Part shown: positions 53,692 through 62,774 of the stretch, one piece after another | Numbering within the stretch: the stretch's first letter is position 1 | Layout of the letters: the number at the start of each line of letters is the position of its first letter | DNA from: Methanobacterium sp. | GTDB lineage: Archaea; Methanobacteriota; Methanobacteria; Methanobacteriales; Methanobacteriaceae | NCBI GenBank assembly: GCA_019084405.1 | Contig: JAHRFX010000105.1 | Span: 1 to 62,774 of the forward strand | Length of the DNA: 62,774 bases | Reading direction: 5' to 3' | The notes under the pieces: model-generated | What the model was told of the DNA's origin: nothing | Seen by the model: only the letters and a program-made list of their open reading frames with translations | Database searches by the model: none | Position numbers and translations under genes: made by a program

Positions 53692-54616
53692 AAGCAAATT
53701 CAATGGTGCTGGGTGGTTTATCACTAACTGATAGTGCCACATGGGTTACTTCAGGGATTTCTGCAGTTATCCGGCGGGATATAGTTTTTACCATATTCCA
53801 GGGTAATTCCGGTACATCGGCGGTCATGGCATCCAGTGATTCCACCATCCGGAGTACCACCAGGTAACCATAGTCCCGAATATCTCCCTTTACTCCCGTG
53901 ACTTTGGTATCAGTTAGTACGGCAAAGTACTGCCATAGCGATTCTTCCAACCCTTCTTTATGCACTTCTTCTTCTACAATGGCATTGGCCTTTCTACAAA
54001 TCTCTATTTTCTCCAGGCTTAAGTTACCAACCACTCTTACTGCCAATCCCGGTCCGGGATAGGGTTGGCGCTGCACCATTTCTTCAGGAAGCCCCAGTTC
54101 GCTACCAATTATTCTCACCTCATCCTTATAGAGTTCCCTTACTGGTTCTACTATTTCCAAAACCAGTCCATGGGGTAAGGCCAGGTTGTGATGGGACTTG
54201 ATATTACCTTCACTTTCAATCCAGTCCGGGGCAATGGTTCCCTGTACCAGAAACCGGGCACCTACTTCTTCAGCAACCCTTTCAAATACATCAATGAATA
54301 TCTTTCCAATGATCTTTCTTTTTTCTTCCGGGTCACTTACCCCTGCCAGGGCATTTAAAAATTCAGAGGAAGCATCCACATAACGAAAATTCAAGCGGGG
54401 CTCAAATGTCTTTTTAACATATTCTGCTTCTCCTTCTCTTAAAAGACCGTGATCTACAAAAACAGCTATTAAATTATCTCCCAGTGCTTCTTTAGTAAGA
54501 ACTGATGTTACTGAACTATCAACCCCTCCTGAAAGAGCAATTACTGCAGTTCCGTCTCCCACAGTTTTTTTTATATCTTCAATGGATTCTTTTATAAAAT
54601 CAGATGGATTCAACAT
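53690..54616 (-). CDS. guaAb: GMP synthase subunit B (ATP pyrophosphatase)
   Basis: Adenylates XMP and aminates it to GMP with ammonia from subunit A. 308 residues from ATG 54616 (AAGGTGA upstream); the frame extends 13 codons further. P-loop ALSGGVDSSV, GVSDPEEKRKIIGK and RQPYPGPGLAVR are the ATP-PPase and GuaA dimerisation signatures. Subunit A lies 164 nt upstream on the same strand, the split arrangement typical of archaea. Confidence 0.95.
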   Translation of the reverse strand: MLNPSDFIKESIEDIKKTVGDGTAVIALSGGVDSSVTSVLTKEALGDNLIAVFVDHGLLREGEAEYVKKTFEPRLNFRYVDASSEFLNALAGVSDPEEKRKIIGKIFIDVFERVAEEVGARFLVQGTIAPDWIESEGNIKSHHNLALPHGLVLEIVEPVRELYKDEVRIIGSELGLPEEMVQRQPYPGPGLAVRVVGNLSLEKIEICRKANAIVEEEVHKEGLEESLWQYFAVLTDTKVTGVKGDIRDYGYLVVLRMVESLDAMTADVPELPWNMVKTISRRITAEIPEVTHVALSVSDKPPSTIEFA

Positions 54617-54780
54617 TTTTTCACCTTGAATAAGTTTAGGATAATAGGAATACAAATTAAAGAGGATATTCCCTACAATTTAGTTAATAAAAAGTTAGTA
54701 CTTCATTTTAAATATAATTTATGAGTGCCTTTTTACTGGTTTTTCAGGAGCATTAACCCAGTTTGCAATAATCAGATAAA

Positions 54781-55347
54781 CTATATTTTATAATTTTTAC
54801 AAACATCATAAAAGTTTTCAAAAACTCGAGAACCATTCTCAGTATGGTACACTTCAGGATGGAACTGAATACCATATACTGGTTTCTGGTGGTGTTTCAT
54901 GGCTTCCACATCACATATGGTGGAACTGGCCAGTACATCAAAATTTTCAGGCATTTTTTTAACTTCATCTTTATGGGAAGCCCATACCTTCATTTCAGGG
55001 CCTAAACCCTGGAATATATCATCTTCATCCAGAATATTCAGCTGTATCTGAGCATAACTCTGGGCATCGGCTGTTGAAACTTCCCCACCAAAGGCCCGGG
55101 CAATTAATTGATGACCCAGACAGATCCCTAAAATAGGAACATCTACTTTTTCAATGTACTCCCTGCATTTTCCTGATCTATCCAGGGATGGACCTCCTCC
55201 TAAAACCAGTCCGGCTGGATCTTTCTGGAGTATTTCTTCCACCGAAAGGGTGTTTACTATTAATTCTGATGGGATTTTAAGGTATTTCAGGGTGCGGTGT
55301 ATTCGATGATTGTATTGCCCATGATTATTTACAACCAGTATTTTCAT
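54781..55347 (-). CDS. guaAa: GMP synthase subunit A (glutamine amidotransferase)
   Basis: 188 residues, class I amidotransferase. Nucleophile motif GICLGHQLIARAFGG, catalytic His/Glu in GIQFHPEVYHTENG. Supplies ammonia to subunit B. Separate from B as in most euryarchaea. Confidence 0.95.
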   Translation of the reverse strand: MKILVVNNHGQYNHRIHRTLKYLKIPSELIVNTLSVEEILQKDPAGLVLGGGPSLDRSGKCREYIEKVDVPILGICLGHQLIARAFGGEVSTADAQSYAQIQLNILDEDDIFQGLGPEMKVWASHKDEVKKMPENFDVLASSTICDVEAMKHHQKPVYGIQFHPEVYHTENGSRVFENFYDVCKNYKI

Positions 55348-55452
55348 ATTTTAATATCTCCTCAAGTTATATTCAGTGAAAATAAAAATTTTGAAGCGGA
55401 TTTCTAATTGTAATCAGAAACATATTTATGGTTCCTTTACAAATTTTTTAAT

Positions 55453-55599
55453 ATGAAAACAAGAGACTTGATTTATATTATAGTTGCCATTTTAGTGGCA
55501 GTGGCCATTGTCACTGTATTTTTCTGGCTACTTCCATTTATTGTAGTATTAATAATAGCCTATGTTATATATATCTTTTTAAAGGATGGATCCCAGTAA
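55453..55599 (+). CDS. 48-residue membrane peptide
   Basis: ATG 55453 to TAA 55597-55599. The peptide begins MKTRDLIYIIVAILVAVAI and continues as a nearly unbroken hydrophobic run to a charged end (FLKDGSQ), giving two closely spaced membrane helices. It has no clear Shine-Dalgarno (TTTTTTAAT before ATG). Divergent from guaA subunit A. Family unknown; a real small protein seems plausible from its composition. Confidence 0.45.
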   Translation: MKTRDLIYIIVAILVAVAIVTVFFWLLPFIVVLIIAYVIYIFLKDGSQ

Positions 55600-55711
55600 A
55601 AGGGAAAAATCAATTAAACCTTATTTATCCATTAAACAAAAAAATTATTTAAAATTTTTTTAATCAAATTCAGGGCAATATTTTCAGATTAAATAAAAAA
55701 TATATTAAATA

Positions 55712-56620
55712 CTATTTTTGTAGATCATCATATGCAGCCATGGCCGCTACTGCTCCTTCACTGCAGGCCACTATCCATTGTTTATATCCTCCGGTTATAT
55801 CTCCGGCAGCATATACCCGGGGGATATTTGTTCTCTGGAATTTATCCGTTATAATGTGCCCTTGCTTATCCAGTTTTACTCCCAGTTTTTTAGCCAGTTG
55901 ATTTAGGGGAATATCTCCCACAGAAATGAAAATCCCCTGGGCTGGAACCTCAGTTACTAGAGAGGTTTTAAGATTTTTAAGGACTAAAAATTCCACAAAC
56001 TGATCACCCTTAATCTCTTCTACCACCGTGTCCCAGATAGTATCAATCTTTTTTTCTTTAAGCATTTCCTGCAAGTATTTTTCTGCTCTTAATTCATCTC
56101 TCCGGTGGATGAGGGTAACATCACACCCAATATTTTTAAGAAATATGGCTTCCTGAGCAGCACTGTTTCCTCCTCCCACCATATAGACCTTTTTACCTGT
56201 AAATAATGGTCCATCACAGGTGGCGCAGTAACATACTCCCCGACCCAGCAACTTCACTTCTCCAGGAACATCTAAAGTTTTGTGTTTACTACCGGTACTG
56301 ATAATTAAAGCCCGGGCATGATACTGGCCATTAATAGTTTTAATAATAAAAGACCCGTTATCTGATTTTAAAGACTCTACTTCTTCCCTTTCATGTAAAG
56401 GTGTGGTTTTCAATACCTGTTTTTTTGTTTCATTAATGAGACTCATCCCGGCAATCATCTCATAACCGGGATAGTTCTCCATCATGGGAACTTCTAATCC
56501 CAGACCACCAGCAGGACCTTTTTCTAATATTAGAGTACTGGTACCCTGCCTACCTGCATAAATACCTGCTGCTAATCCTGCCGGCCCTGCTCCAATAATT
56601 ATTATGTCATATGATTTCAT
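55712..56620 (-). CDS. trxB: Thioredoxin reductase
   Basis: 302 residues. FAD motif IIGAGPAGLAAGIYAG, redox-active CATCDG, second dinucleotide-binding VGGGNSAAQEA, and C-terminal FAD motif VYAAGDITGG. Transfers electrons from a reduced nucleotide or a flavin to thioredoxin; the methanogen donor may be F420-related, which I cannot tell from sequence. Downstream of gatD, gatE and a small gene on the same strand. Confidence 0.95.
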   Translation of the reverse strand: MKSYDIIIIGAGPAGLAAGIYAGRQGTSTLILEKGPAGGLGLEVPMMENYPGYEMIAGMSLINETKKQVLKTTPLHEREEVESLKSDNGSFIIKTINGQYHARALIISTGSKHKTLDVPGEVKLLGRGVCYCATCDGPLFTGKKVYMVGGGNSAAQEAIFLKNIGCDVTLIHRRDELRAEKYLQEMLKEKKIDTIWDTVVEEIKGDQFVEFLVLKNLKTSLVTEVPAQGIFISVGDIPLNQLAKKLGVKLDKQGHIITDKFQRTNIPRVYAAGDITGGYKQWIVACSEGAVAAMAAYDDLQK

Positions 56621-56701
56621 TCTACCCTTTCCTTGCTATTAACTAACTAATTTAATTAACTGACCTCAGATTTATTAAATACATGAACTGGAATTCTTTC
56701 T

Positions 56702-56911
56702 TTATTTATCTTCATAGAGGCCGTGTTCAATTCCAATTATCCCACTGTAGAAGTATACTACCTTTCCCGGGCCGGCTGGCCGTAACTGTTTATAAGTTAA
56801 CTCCACCCGGTCTTCTTTTACATTTATTGATTCTAAATCAGGGTCTTCAGTAACATCCAGTGTTTTACCAATTCCCACTCCAGTTATTATTCTTATCCAG
56901 GGTACTTCCAT
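56702..56911 (-). CDS. Small conserved-looking protein of unknown function
   Basis: 69 residues from ATG 56911, with GAGGTG 6 nt upstream (a GTG three codons earlier lies inside that ribosome site). Beta-rich sequence (PWIRIITGVGIGKTLDV; DRVELTYKQLRPAGPGK) and no Cys. Located 56 nt downstream of gatE and upstream of trxB, likely in one transcript. No family recognised. Confidence 0.65.
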   Translation of the reverse strand: MEVPWIRIITGVGIGKTLDVTEDPDLESINVKEDRVELTYKQLRPAGPGKVVYFYSGIIGIEHGLYEDK

Positions 56912-56967
56912 ATTATTCACCTCAAATTTTAAATGGAGAAATTTTATTTTATAAACCGTACTAAAAT

Positions 56968-58830
56968 TTATAAAAATTTCTGTATACTTTCTTTTAAAAC
57001 TTTATTTACAAGTTTCCCGTCAGCTTTACCTTTTAACTCTTTCATCACTATCCCCATCAGGGGTCCCATACTACCCATACCCCTTTGTTTTACCATATCC
57101 TCTTTTTGGGAAATTATTTTTTGGATTATGTCTTCCACATCAGATTCTTTTAACATCAGTAAATCCAGTGCTTCGGCTGCCTCCTGAGGGGATGAATTTT
57201 TCTGAGAAACATGAATTAATATAGGGCTTATAGCATCTTTAGATATTTTATCCTGTTCTAATAATTTCAAAGCATTTATCAGGGTCTTTGAATCCAAACT
57301 ATCCATTGAATGCCCGTCTCTTTTAAGCTCTCTTAAAGAATAAGCCAGTAAAGAAGCAACTACAGTGGGATCCAACTTTAAATTGTTCATTATATTCTCA
57401 AAGTCATCTACTTTATCTCTTTTCACCAGCTGAGTGGCCAGATCCTCACTTAAATTATACTCTGATTCCATTCTTTCTTTTTTTGCCCGGGGAATTTCAG
57501 GAAGATTATTTTTTATTTTTTGCACCTGGGGGCGGGTGATGGTGAAAGTGGGGATATCAGTCTCCAAATACATTCGGCTGGACGTGGGAAGGGGGCGCAT
57601 ATATTCGGTATTCCCCTCGGGAAGGGCTTTACGGGTTTCTTCCACCACACCATCAAAACACATTAAAGCCCTTCTTTTTACTTCTTCCAGAGCCCCTTGA
57701 GCTATTTCTTCCTGGTGTGCTACAATTATAACTGCATCTTCTGCACCGGCACCGGTGAAATCTTTTAATCTATCCACTTCCCGGGAACTTATACCATAGG
57801 CCGGTAGCTCATCAGTATGGAATATTCCCGATACTCCTAATTTTTTAGCATAACTGGAAAATTCAGTACCCAGACGACGACCTGGCTGTATTTCCATACC
57901 TACCAACCCTGCAAAACCGGTAAGCTTCAGGCCTTTTACTGCAGGGGCACTGGCTATTATCTTAGAACCTGTGTCTTCAAAAACAGATTTCACATCAAAT
58001 ATTTCATCTTCCACCTGGGCTTCCCTTTTTAGTAAGGTATCCCTTATTTCTATTAATTTTATTTGACGTTCCACCTCCCTTTGCACCATGGTAGGCATTA
58101 AATCCAGGTTCTGAACTCCTTTAACTTCTACCCGGGCACCATCACGGATGGATATATTTAAATCCTGCCTGATGGTTCCCAGACCTCTTTTAACTTTGGT
58201 GCTCCTTAAAACCTGCCCTAACTGATAAGCTACTTCTTTCACCTGTTCCGGGTGGTGGATAGAAGGATCTGTGGTTATCTCCAAGAGAGGAATACCCAAT
58301 CTATCCAGACGGAATTTTACACCATCACTGGTTGTTTCTATTCTCCTTGCGGCGTCTTCTTCTAAACAAAGATTTTCTATAACTACCTTTCCCTGGCTGG
58401 TTTCCAAAAAACCATGGGTGGCCACCAGGCCTGTTCTTTGAAAACCTCCGGTATTACTGCCATCAATAACCTGCTTTCGCATGGTATGGAACTCATCCAT
58501 CACCTTCATATTCAATAGAGAAGCGACTACAATTGCTAACTCCATTGCTTCCAAATTAAGGGGACAGGGTGGTTCTTCATCTGCTTCTACCAGACATGTT
58601 TCTTGGGAGTAAGCTTCGTACAAAAAACGTAATTTTCTACGTGCTTCCTGAAATGCTGCCCGGTCAATTTTCCCTAATTCACTTTGGGTAGGGCGCAGGT
58701 TCCTTAATATTTCATAATCCGCTTTTTTATCAGTTAAATTACAGCTGCAGGGGCAAAATAATTTGCTTTTAGTATCCAGTTGCTGGTGGATTTCCAGTCC
58801 CATTTTGAGTCCTAATTTTTCCCAGTCCAT
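56968..58830 (-). CDS. gatE: Glu-tRNA(Gln) amidotransferase subunit E
   Basis: Archaeal tRNA-dependent glutamine pathway: GatDE converts Glu-tRNA(Gln) to Gln-tRNA(Gln). 620 residues from ATG 58830 (MDWEKLGL), with GGTGAT upstream. GLEIHQQLDTKSKLFC is the GatB/GatE signature; a DUF/AspRS-like insertion (about 270-400) marks GatE; the tail domain is YqeY-like. Directly follows gatD (47 nt). Confidence 0.96.
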   Translation of the reverse strand: MDWEKLGLKMGLEIHQQLDTKSKLFCPCSCNLTDKKADYEILRNLRPTQSELGKIDRAAFQEARRKLRFLYEAYSQETCLVEADEEPPCPLNLEAMELAIVVASLLNMKVMDEFHTMRKQVIDGSNTGGFQRTGLVATHGFLETSQGKVVIENLCLEEDAARRIETTSDGVKFRLDRLGIPLLEITTDPSIHHPEQVKEVAYQLGQVLRSTKVKRGLGTIRQDLNISIRDGARVEVKGVQNLDLMPTMVQREVERQIKLIEIRDTLLKREAQVEDEIFDVKSVFEDTGSKIIASAPAVKGLKLTGFAGLVGMEIQPGRRLGTEFSSYAKKLGVSGIFHTDELPAYGISSREVDRLKDFTGAGAEDAVIIVAHQEEIAQGALEEVKRRALMCFDGVVEETRKALPEGNTEYMRPLPTSSRMYLETDIPTFTITRPQVQKIKNNLPEIPRAKKERMESEYNLSEDLATQLVKRDKVDDFENIMNNLKLDPTVVASLLAYSLRELKRDGHSMDSLDSKTLINALKLLEQDKISKDAISPILIHVSQKNSSPQEAAEALDLLMLKESDVEDIIQKIISQKEDMVKQRGMGSMGPLMGIVMKELKGKADGKLVNKVLKESIQKFL

Positions 58831-58877
58831 GAAATCACCGTAATCAATTAAAATCATATTTTACTAAATCAATTTAT

Positions 58878-60191
58878 TTACAGTAAAAAGTAATCCAGTG
58901 AAGATTTTTCTTCAATTTCTCCAGCTATATTAGTTTCCATTATCTTTTTTACTTCTTCCAATTTTTCGCTGTGACCCAGAGCCCAGGAGAGCTTTACATA
59001 AGCTGTTTCTCCCAGCATGTCCCCTCCAGATATAACTCCTGCTTTAAGGAGCCTCCGACCGGTACTGTAAACATTCATATTAACCTTTCCATACATGCAC
59101 TGGGAGGTCATCACCACCGGCACCTGATAGTCCGCGGCCCGTTCCAGGGAAGGAATCAGTTGATCAGGGCAATGTCCCAGACCGGTGCCTTCTAATACAA
59201 TCCCCTTATAACCTTTGTCCAGGTGATAATCAATTATCTCTCCATTTATGCCGGGAAAACTTTTAATAAATGCTACATCTGGTTCTAAATAGTCATTTAA
59301 TTTTAATTCAACAGTTCCTCTGGAATTATATCCTTTAGCACCAGGCAGAATTTCTATTTCCCCTTCTTTCATACAGGCCAGGGGCGCGGTGTTGATACTG
59401 CGGAAGGTATCCCGACGGGAGGTATGCATCTTACGCACCTTGGTACCGCGATGGAGGTAACAGCCGGTGTCATCACTACCAGCATACATGCACACCATAA
59501 CTTCTGCTAAATCAGATTTAGCTGCACTTACTGAATTAAGAAGGTTTAAAAAGGCATCTGATGAGGGCCGATCTGAACTACGCTGGGCCCCGGTGATTAC
59601 TATGGGAACCGGAGTTTCCAGCATGAAACTCAAAGCAGCTGAGGTGTAGTGCATGGTATCGGTCCCATGAGCCACCACCACCCCATAGGCCCCCTCATTT
59701 ATCTCATCGTATATGGACCGTGCAGATTTAACCCAGTATTCAGGTTTCATATTTTCACTTAATATGTTGCATATGGCCTTACCCTTGATATTGGCCATAT
59801 CCCGAAGTTCAGGATTAGTTATTAAAAGATCTTCTGCAGTGAATGCCGGGTGCACTGCCCCGGTTTTATAATCAATAATAGAAGCCACCGTACCCCCGGT
59901 GGAAATAATAGAGATATCTTTTTTAGCAGGATCTTCTTTAATAGTAAGGGGCTTAAGATCCAGTTTAGGTTTTTTACCTTTTTCTACAAGCTTTAAATTA
60001 GAAGAAGAGATATTAACACCGATATTATATCCACTGTCCATTTTTAAAACTATATGCTGATCATCAGCATCCTCTGATCGATCTAAAACCATACCCTGAT
60101 AAGTAACATCGTCTTTTTCAATCGTTATAAGATCTCCTATAGAGATACCTGATGATTCCAGTAATTTTTTGGCAGATCCTCGATAATTCAT
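58878..60191 (-). CDS. gatD: Glu-tRNA(Gln) amidotransferase subunit D (asparaginase-like)
   Basis: 437 residues from ATG 60191, with AGTGATT upstream. N-terminal beta domain (1-80), then the asparaginase core: STGGTVASIIDYKTGAV with nucleophile Thr, VVAHGTDTMHYTSAALS with the second Thr and Asp, and later the conserved Lys region. Releases ammonia from Gln or Asn for GatE. First gene of gatD-gatE. Confidence 0.96.
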   Translation of the reverse strand: MNYRGSAKKLLESSGISIGDLITIEKDDVTYQGMVLDRSEDADDQHIVLKMDSGYNIGVNISSSNLKLVEKGKKPKLDLKPLTIKEDPAKKDISIISTGGTVASIIDYKTGAVHPAFTAEDLLITNPELRDMANIKGKAICNILSENMKPEYWVKSARSIYDEINEGAYGVVVAHGTDTMHYTSAALSFMLETPVPIVITGAQRSSDRPSSDAFLNLLNSVSAAKSDLAEVMVCMYAGSDDTGCYLHRGTKVRKMHTSRRDTFRSINTAPLACMKEGEIEILPGAKGYNSRGTVELKLNDYLEPDVAFIKSFPGINGEIIDYHLDKGYKGIVLEGTGLGHCPDQLIPSLERAADYQVPVVMTSQCMYGKVNMNVYSTGRRLLKAGVISGGDMLGETAYVKLSWALGHSEKLEEVKKIMETNIAGEIEEKSSLDYFLL

Positions 60192-60443
60192 AAAAATCAC
60201 TTTTAATTATTATAATCGCAGAAATTTTATTCTTATTCATTTTAATACAATGTTACTATTAATTTTAATTACTAATAAATTTTAAAAAAATAAGTCAGCT
60301 TATCCATTAAAATAAATTAAGAAATCTCTTTTTTTTTAATGAAATTTCCTGAAAAATAACAAATAAAAAAAAAATCAGGGGGTCCGGGTTAACCTTTTCC
60401 TGGAGTGAATGATATTAAGGAATATTCATATTAATAAGATCAA

Positions 60444-61119
60444 TCATTCCTTAATATTCTCCCGGGCCCACTTAGCCCCTGCTTCTAATATCTTGAGGTT
60501 TATATCAACCAGTTTAGGCTTAAGGGCAAAGGTATGTTTAACTGCCTGGGCAAATGCTGTAGCATCAAGTTGGGTGTATCCCAGTTCCATTAAAACCCCT
60601 AAAACCACAGTATTGGCGGCTCGTTTTACCCCCATACTTTTTGCAATTTTCATAGCAGGCACCGGAATGGTTTTAAGGCCTTCTGGAGGATTAAATTGGG
60701 TGGAAGTAGAATCATAGATAATTAAACCTCCTGGAATTACATTTCCTGCAAATTGATCCAGGGAAGGTTTATTAAATGCTATTAGTACTTCTGGTCTGGC
60801 TACAGCTGGTGAACCAATGGTTTCTCCTGATAGAACCACTGCACAACTGGAGGTTCCTCCTCTTTGTTCCGGGCCAATAGGAAGGATACCATGAAACATG
60901 CCGTTTTTCCATACAGGCAGCCTGGGCCAGCATAAGTCCCATACTCAATACTCCCTGACCACCAAAACCTGCAATTTTAAGATGTTTTTCTTTAAAATCA
61001 GGGTCAGTAACAGGTTCAGGAGCACTGTCCGTTCTGATATTAAATGTTTCATCCAGGGAATCCTTTGAAAAATCACTCTTTCCCCGGTAGAGGGACTCTA
61101 CCTGGGAATATTTATTACC
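60444..61119 (-). pseudogene. vorA: Remnant of 2-oxoisovalerate:ferredoxin oxidoreductase subunit (VorA-like), cut by an IS element
   Basis: The retained part is a linker plus the gamma domain: IAGFGGQGVLSMGLMLAQAA, WYPSYGPEQRGGTSSC (after repair), and DQFAGNVIPGGLIIYDST. A one-base insertion at about 60876 shifts the frame after HVSWYPSY. The 5' side ends at GGTAAT (61114-61119), directly at the IS boundary, so the N-terminal thiamine-diphosphate beta domain lies beyond the element or is lost. A beta-gamma fusion of this kind is typical of methanobacterial VorA. VOR converts branched-chain 2-oxoacids and CoA to acyl-CoA. Confidence 0.75.
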
Positions 61120-61136
61120 TCAGACCTGAAAGAATA

Positions 61137-61158
61137 CTATGACTTCTGTAAGTCATAG
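61137..61158 (+). other. Subterminal hairpin at the IS left end
   Basis: CTATGACT and AGTCATAG form a perfect 8-bp stem around a 6-nt loop. IS200/IS605 ends carry such imperfect or perfect hairpins recognised by TnpA as single-stranded DNA. Its position 18 nt inside the inferred left boundary fits. Confidence 0.7.
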
Positions 61159-61222
61159 ATGAATTTCAGACTAATAGTTGAACTAAACGATTAAATACTT
61201 TGAAACCAAATATTAATAAATG

Positions 61223-61634
61223 ATGAAGCCGAATTTAGACAAAAATCAACACTCAGTATACACATTAACATACCACTTAGTACTCGTTACAAAATATCCG
61301 TAGGCAAGTTATAACTTCAAATAATATATTTTAGATTAAGAGAAATCTTCAAAAATATTGGAAAGCTCTATTATATTGAATTTACAGGAAAGTAACTATG
61401 AAACAGACCATATACACTTTCTGTTTAAATCTAAACCAAACACAGCATTTACTTAAATTTCATCAACTCCTATTAAATCAGCAAGTAGCAGGTTAATCAA
61501 AAAAAGAATAATCCTGAAATCAAGAATAAACTCTGGAAAGAAGCGTTCTGGAAAAATAGGATATTTCATCTCTACAACTGGTGGGGCGATATATTGAAAC
61601 AATACGTAAATATATTGAAAGGCAACAGAAAAAA
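61223..61634 (+). pseudogene. tnpA: Decayed IS200-type Y1 transposase (tnpA)
   Basis: ATG 61223 begins MKPNLDKNQHSVYTLTYHL, the usual TnpA start. Further on, TDHIHFLFKSKPNTAF keeps the HUH motif, and SASSRLIKK and STTGGA appear near the end. Several stops and frame changes separate these parts (after VTKYP and around 61290-61400). The end overlaps the tnpB start region. Non-functional as read. Confidence 0.8.
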
Positions 61635-62774
61635 ATGAAAACCGTGAACAAATCCTATAGATATAGAATATATCCGAATAAAGAGCAACAGAGGATATTA
61701 GAATTTAATATAGGTAGTGCACGTTTTGTTTTTAACCATGTCAAAGCAATGTATGAAACATACAGAAAACAAGCAAAAGAACGTGGATTTAAATTATATG
61801 CAAACAGAAAACTATTCAATGTTATATTAAATGATTTAAAGAAATCTTATCCGTTTTTAAAAGAGGCTAACAGTACAGTTCTTCAGAAAGCATATGATAA
61901 TCTAATATCTGCATATAAAATGGTGGGTAAGGCTAATCATGGATGGATGAAATTTAAATCACTTAAAAACCCTGTACAATCATTCCGCACATTAAACATT
62001 GAAATCATTGACGGTAAACTGAAATTACCTAAAATCAAATCATTAATAGCAATAAAATACAGCCGCCCAATCCGTGGGGATATATTAACTGCAACTATAA
62101 TTAGAAATAACTCTAATCAATATTTTGTAAGTATTAATGTTAAAAATAGTCCAGTTAAAAGTTTAAAAAAGACCAATCAAAATGTAGGGATTGACCTTGG
62201 TTTAAAGACATGGCAACCCTCAGTAATGGTTTTAAATCAGGTAGAATACAGTTAAAAGAGGTTGATAAGAAAATAAAAAGACAAAATCAAATATTAAGTA
62301 GAAGGTTTAAGGATGGGTGTAATGGGATTAAAGCGAAAACCAAGCTTAACCAGTTATACCAGCGAAAGAAGAATATAGTAATTGATTTTTTGCATAAAAC
62401 AACAACCAAAATAGTACGTGAATTTGACAAAATATATGTTGGGAATGTTAATAGTCAGTTAGGATTAAAAAATAAATATTTAGCAAGAACCACAGCAGAC
62501 CAGCACTGGTTTGAATTTAAAAGACAATTAGAATATAAATCTGATTGGTATGATAAACATTTCATGGTTGTTGATGAGAAATACACTTCTAAGACTTGCA
62601 GTAACTGTGGATACGTTACAGAAAGTTTAGAATTGAATATCCGTCAGTGGATATGTCCTGAATGCAAAATGCACCATGATAGGGATGTAAACGCTGCGTG
62701 TAATATTCTAACCGTAGGAACTACGGGGCTTGCCTTTAGTAAAATCAACACGTTAGTTGGTGGATTAGGAATCC
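61635..62774 (+). pseudogene. tnpB: TnpB-type RNA-guided nuclease homologue, one frameshift, runs off the window
   Basis: ATG 61635 (MKTVNKSYRYRIYPNKEQ). RuvC-I GIDLGLKT, then one base missing at about 62210; in the next frame follow ATLSNGFKSGRIQL, KIYVGNVNSQLGLKN, RQLEYKSDWYD, VVDEKYTSKTCSNCG, CPEC and HHDRDVNAA (RuvC-III Asp). The position of the RuvC-II Glu holds Gly (YVGNVNS), and a Glu stands in VDEKYTS, where most TnpB have Pro. The C-terminus is beyond the window. Confidence 0.85.

Larger units (their letters stand above)
61119..62774 (+). mobile_element. IS200/IS605-family element (tnpA remnant plus tnpB), truncated by the window
   Basis: Order is left-end hairpin (61137-61158), decayed Y1 transposase remnant (61223-61634) and tnpB (from 61635). 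The boundary with vorA coincides with TTAC at 61115-61118, the same tetranucleotide used as target by IS608-type elements. No right end is seen, because the window stops inside tnpB. An element that inserts beside TTAC without duplicating its target is what the family does; the exact boundary is inferred. Confidence 0.75.

Noticed and set aside
1..62774. CRISPR array, rRNA operon or provirus
   Set aside because: No regularly spaced repeats, rRNA sequence or phage structural genes were seen. The tandem repeats at 33517 and 49994 are contiguous, without spacers.

Overview
The window is a gene-dense, AT-rich stretch of a euryarchaeal genome, most likely a member of the Methanobacteriales (Methanobacterium or a close relative). 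The evidence is a pseudomurein-type peptide-ligase cluster (CarB-like ATP-grasp, MraY-like transferase, Mur ligases, MurT/GatD pair), archaeal GatD/GatE, split GMP synthetase, proteasome-activating nucleotidase PAN, KEOPS Cgi121, NreA, archaeal MBF1, a geranylgeranyl-reductase-family flavoprotein, NikR beside a hydrogenase maturation protease, and a fused VorA-type oxidoreductase subunit. No rRNA, CRISPR array or provirus is visible.

Layout. 0-3.7 kb: small GTPase, endonuclease III, RecJ-like DHH protein. 4.6-10.1 kb: superoxide reductase, rubrerythrin, a CPH-type copper ATPase broken by three homopolymer shifts, and a thioredoxin-domain COG1331 protein. 10.5-17.1 kb: proteasome-like DUF2121 protein, a metallo-beta-lactamase protein ending 11 nt before tRNA-Thr(CGT), a phosphoesterase, a P-II/DUF1538 membrane operon, chorismate synthase. 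17.2-24.1 kb: glycosylase, Cys-rich ferredoxin, hemB, CitG-like protein, pheS. 24.3-26.1 kb: nikR, a PRMT-like methyltransferase and a hydrogenase protease. 27.4-35.9 kb: cell-wall cluster, with two exported proteins and a DUF356 protein between its two arms. 36.2-38.3 kb: MBF1, PAN and a well-formed C/D box guide RNA. 38.4-48.6 kb: housekeeping genes (trmG10, leuA/cimA, cgi121, nreA, msrB). 48.7-53.6 kb: a looser region with a CNNM transporter, a frameshifted NudC, and a phosphopantetheinyl transferase cut short against the tail of a SpoIIE-type phosphatase. 53.7-60.2 kb: guaA subunits, trxB, gatE, gatD. 60.4-62.8 kb: vorA cut by an IS200/IS605-type element with decayed tnpA and frameshifted tnpB, running off the window end.

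Three things cut across the window. First, at least eight genes carry one-base frameshifts, several in homopolymers, so sequencing error must be excluded before calling them pseudogenes. Second, three genes (nth, the hydrogenase protease, DUF356) have no AUG/GUG/UUG where the family starts, but have G-rich Shine-Dalgarno runs correctly spaced from AUA, AUA and AUU. Third, two unrelated genes have their 3' ends, stop codon included, tandemly duplicated in 55-59 bp units. The first 74 bases are a perfect inverted copy of positions 195-268, which is either an end artefact or the edge of an invertible or divergent duplicated locus.
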